This document shows, one piece after another, positions 61,930 to 64,000 of a DNA stretch of 64,000 nt. The stretch is from Flavobacterium sp. LHD-85 (GTDB lineage: Bacteria > Bacteroidota > Bacteroidia > Flavobacteriales > Flavobacteriaceae). Within the stretch, counting starts at the first letter, position 1. Each line of letters starts with the position of its first letter. The position numbers and the translations under genes were made by a program. The DNA is taken from assembly GCF_030929595.1 (NCBI RefSeq), contig NZ_JAVFVR010000003.1:62001-126000 (forward strand), given 5' to 3'. The notes under the pieces were generated by a model. That model was not told the origin of the DNA. It made no database searches and saw only the letters and a list, made by a program, of their open reading frames with translations.

Positions 61930-62547
61930 TTAAAATCTAAACAATAATCCGAATTTTGGTTGATCGAAGATGTTTTCAAATAAATTGATGTTTAATTGGA
62001 AAGTATCTGAAGATGGACCGTTTTCTGGAGAAACACTGTTGTATGATAATAAATTAGCAAGAGTAAAAGTAACTGCAATGTTTTTAGTTAAGAAGTAATT
62101 TAAACCAACATTGATATTGGCCGTTAGACTATTGCTATCATCTGTGCCAGTAATTGGACTTTCGTATTTATTTCTGCCGTATCCTAAACCTACTTCTCCA
62201 TAAGCTTTGAATCGTTTTTTATCGAGTTCCAATACATAATATCTTGCGAAACCACCGATTCCGAAAATATTAGTTTTTTCATCGGTTGCTTCAACTTTAT
62301 TGCTAGAATAGCTCAATTGTCCTCCAACGGCAAATTTATCATTAAGAAAATATCCAAATTTGGGATTAAAAGCATAATAGTCTTGATCGCCTCCCGTACT
62401 AATTTGTATTGCACCTTCAATAAACATATCGCCATGGCTAAAAGTGATACCTTTTGCAGTGTTCATTTCTGCATCAACTTGATCTTGCTGAGCATTTGCA
62501 AAGTAAAATGTAAATAACGCTAGAATAACAGAAAATTTGGTTTTCAT
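61930..62547 (-). CDS. Outer-membrane beta-barrel protein
   Basis: A 205-residue protein with a signal peptide ending YFANAQ. The mature part consists of alternating-residue strands such as GDMFIEGAIQISTG, FAVGGQLSYSSNKVEATD, KAYGEVGLGYGRNKYES and LTANINVGLNYFLTKN, ending in an aromatic residue (PKFGLLFRF). This is the OmpW/OMP_b-brl pattern of an eight-stranded barrel in the outer membrane. No ligand or channel function can be assigned. It stands alone upstream of the WYL regulator, with its own terminator. Confidence 0.9.
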   Translation of the reverse strand: MKTKFSVILALFTFYFANAQQDQVDAEMNTAKGITFSHGDMFIEGAIQISTGGDQDYYAFNPKFGYFLNDKFAVGGQLSYSSNKVEATDEKTNIFGIGGFARYYVLELDKKRFKAYGEVGLGYGRNKYESPITGTDDSNSLTANINVGLNYFLTKNIAVTFTLANLLSYNSVSPENGPSSDTFQLNINLFENIFDQPKFGLLFRF

Positions 62548-62717
62548 AATCTTTTATTTTTTAAAGTTGTAAGATTAAAAATACAATTTTATCTTAAATT
62601 TAACTTTAAGTTTTTGTAAAAGCGTTAAAAAACAATCGATTAAGTTAATATTTTAATAAAACGTAAGTTTTGGATTACACTTTTTAAAATATCAGAAATA
62701 GATTATATTCAAACAAA

Positions 62718-62745
62718 AAACCCGACAACTTTCGTCATCGGGTTT
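62718..62745 (-). terminator. lepA terminator
   Basis: Arms AAACCCGA (62718-62725) and complement (62738-62745) with a 12-base loop and a run of A on the left, which reads as a T-tract on the minus strand. Confidence 0.7.
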
Positions 62746-62786
62746 AGTCTATTATCTATGTTCTTTACTCTTTTATCTAAAAAAGA

Positions 62787-64000
62787 CTAGTCATTCAATT
62801 TCAAAACAGCCATAAACGCTTCTTGCGGAATCTCTACGTTTCCTACTTGACGCATACGTTTTTTACCTTTTTTCTGTTTTTCAAGAAGTTTACGCTTACG
62901 CGAAATATCTCCACCATAACATTTTGCGGTAACGTCTTTACGAAGTGCTTTAATCGTTTCACGAGCGATAATTTTAGCTCCAATTGCAGCCTGAATCGGA
63001 ATGTCGAATTGCTGTCTCGGAATTAACTCGCGTAATTTCTCGGTCATTTTTTTACCGATGTTGTAAGCGTTATCTTCGTGAATCAATGCAGAAAGTGCAT
63101 CAACAGTTTGAGCATTTAAAAGAACGTCAAGTTTAACTAATTTTGAAGTTCTCATTCCGATAGGAGAATAATCGAAAGAAGCGTAACCTTTAGAAACTGT
63201 TTTCAAACGATCATAAAAATCGAATACAATTTCCGCCAAAGGCATGTCAAAGTTTAACTCAACACGTTCTGTTGTTAAGTAGGTTTGGTTGGTAATTAAA
63301 CCACGTTTTTCGATACATAAACTCATTACGTTTCCAACAAAGTCAGATTTAGTAATGATCGTAGCTTTAATAAAAGGCTCTTCAACTCTGTCTAGTTTTG
63401 AAGGCTCTGGTAAATCTGAAGGGTTGTTTACAACAATAGCTTTTTCTGGCTCTTTTTTAGTGTAAGCCAAATATGAAACGTTAGGAACCGTGGTAATTAC
63501 AGTCATGTCAAACTCACGCTCTAAACGTTCTTGGATAATTTCCATGTGAAGCATTCCTAAGAATCCGCAACGGAAACCAAATCCTAATGCCGCCGAACTT
63601 TCAGGAGTAAATACTAATGAAGCATCGTTCAACTGTAATTTCTCCATCGAAGAACGCAAATCCTCGTAATCTTCTGTATCAACAGGATAAATTCCGGCAA
63701 ATACCATTGGTTTTACATCCTCAAAACCAGTAATCATATTGGTAGTTGGTACTTTTGCATCTGTAATAGTATCACCAACTTTTACTTCGCGAGCTTCTTT
63801 AATTCCAGAAATCAAATAACCAACATCTCCTGCCGAAACTACATTTTTAGGAACCTGATTTAATTTTAAAGTTCCAATTTCGTCAGCGAAATATTCGTTG
63901 TCAGTAGCCATGAATTTAATTTTCTGGCCTTTTTTGATTTCACCATTTACAACTCTAAAGATTACCTCAATTCCGCGGAACGGATTGTAAACTGAGTCAA
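62787..64000 (-). CDS. lepA: Elongation factor 4 (LepA), N-terminus off the right edge
   Basis: An open frame enters from the right edge and gives about 403 residues of LepA (full length about 598). The first codons visible read [21 protein letters not shown], so the ATG at 63911 is an internal Met, not the start. Family features: [52 protein letters not shown], and the LepA-specific C-terminus with [20 protein letters not shown]. LepA is a translational GTPase; the GTP-binding domain lies outside the window. It has a hairpin terminator. Confidence 0.97.
   Translation of the reverse strand, partial: DSVYNPFRGIEVIFRVVNGEIKKGQKIKFMATDNEYFADEIGTLKLNQVPKNVVSAGDVGYLISGIKEAREVKVGDTITDAKVPTTNMITGFEDVKPMVFAGIYPVDTEDYEDLRSSMEKLQLNDASLVFTPESSAALGFGFRCGFLGMLHMEIIQERLEREFDMTVITTVPNVSYLAYTKKEPEKAIVVNNPSDLPEPSKLDRVEEPFIKATIITKSDFVGNVMSLCIEKRGLITNQTYLTTERVELNFDMPLAEIVFDFYDRLKTVSKGYASFDYSPIGMRTSKLVKLDVLLNAQTVDALSALIHEDNAYNIGKKMTEKLRELIPRQQFDIPIQAAIGAKIIARETIKALRKDVTAKCYGGDISRKRKLLEKQKKGKKRMRQVGNVEIPQEAFMAVLKLND

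Overview
The window is chromosomal DNA of a low-GC member of the Bacteroidota, almost certainly a Flavobacterium. The signs are the AT-rich base composition, promoters of the TAnnTTTG type, secreted proteins carrying type IX secretion system (T9SS) C-terminal sorting signals, lipoproteins with Ser/Asp-rich export signals behind the lipidated Cys, an OlsF-type ornithine-lipid synthase and a glycine-rich-domain adhesin set. No rRNA, tRNA, CRISPR array, phage or transposase gene was seen. Two genes are cut by the edges: an olsF-like gene on the left and lepA on the right.

Layout. 1-7.8 kb: olsF-like acyltransferase (minus), exonuclease III, an OmpA-family lipoprotein, an aldo/keto reductase, a complex nested inverted repeat, a GT51 peptidoglycan glycosyltransferase with a large extracytoplasmic domain, and a small surface lipoprotein. 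7.9-12 kb (minus): radA with a coupled esterase, and panC-panD. 12-16.3 kb (plus): a half-length glycogen-synthase-like protein, a DUF4270 lipoprotein and glmS. 16.6-21.1 kb: a TonB-dependent receptor paired with an SGNH-hydrolase surface lipoprotein. 21.3-23.2 kb: atpD-atpC. 23.4-27.3 kb: an NAD(P)-binding protein, a BioF-like enzyme, a TraB/GumN protein, an ECF sigma factor and its overlapping membrane protein.

27.4-46.8 kb is the most unusual part: four giant secreted proteins (1289-1598 aa), with recX lying between the first two. All end in the same module of about 360 residues followed by a type C T9SS sorting signal, while their ectodomains are unrelated (cadherin-like/PA14-like, glycine-rich plus CBM-like, 14 Delta-60 repeats, glycine-rich plus six 98-residue tandem repeats). 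The first two genes are divergent and share about 1.07 kb of nearly identical DNA in inverted orientation. Recombination there would invert about 7.5 kb and exchange the two ectodomains between two C-terminal tails without breaking either frame.

47-53.7 kb: a membrane protein, ribF, a reprolysin-like metalloprotease with a type A sorting signal, comF-type phosphoribosyltransferase and glyS. 54-58.1 kb: a signalling cluster consisting of a LytTR protein whose receiver has Glu in place of the phospho-acceptor Asp, a small secreted protein, a TPR-containing histidine kinase and an overlapping response regulator. 58.2-64 kb: thiL, a second repeat-rich intergenic region, two DinB-family proteins, a WYL regulator, a beta-barrel protein and lepA.

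Recurrent small-scale structure includes 8-base-periodic arrays at four intergenic loci, a shared nested hairpin element at two of them, a second hairpin family (atpD-atpC gap and downstream of the response regulator), and many clear hairpin-plus-T-tract terminators.
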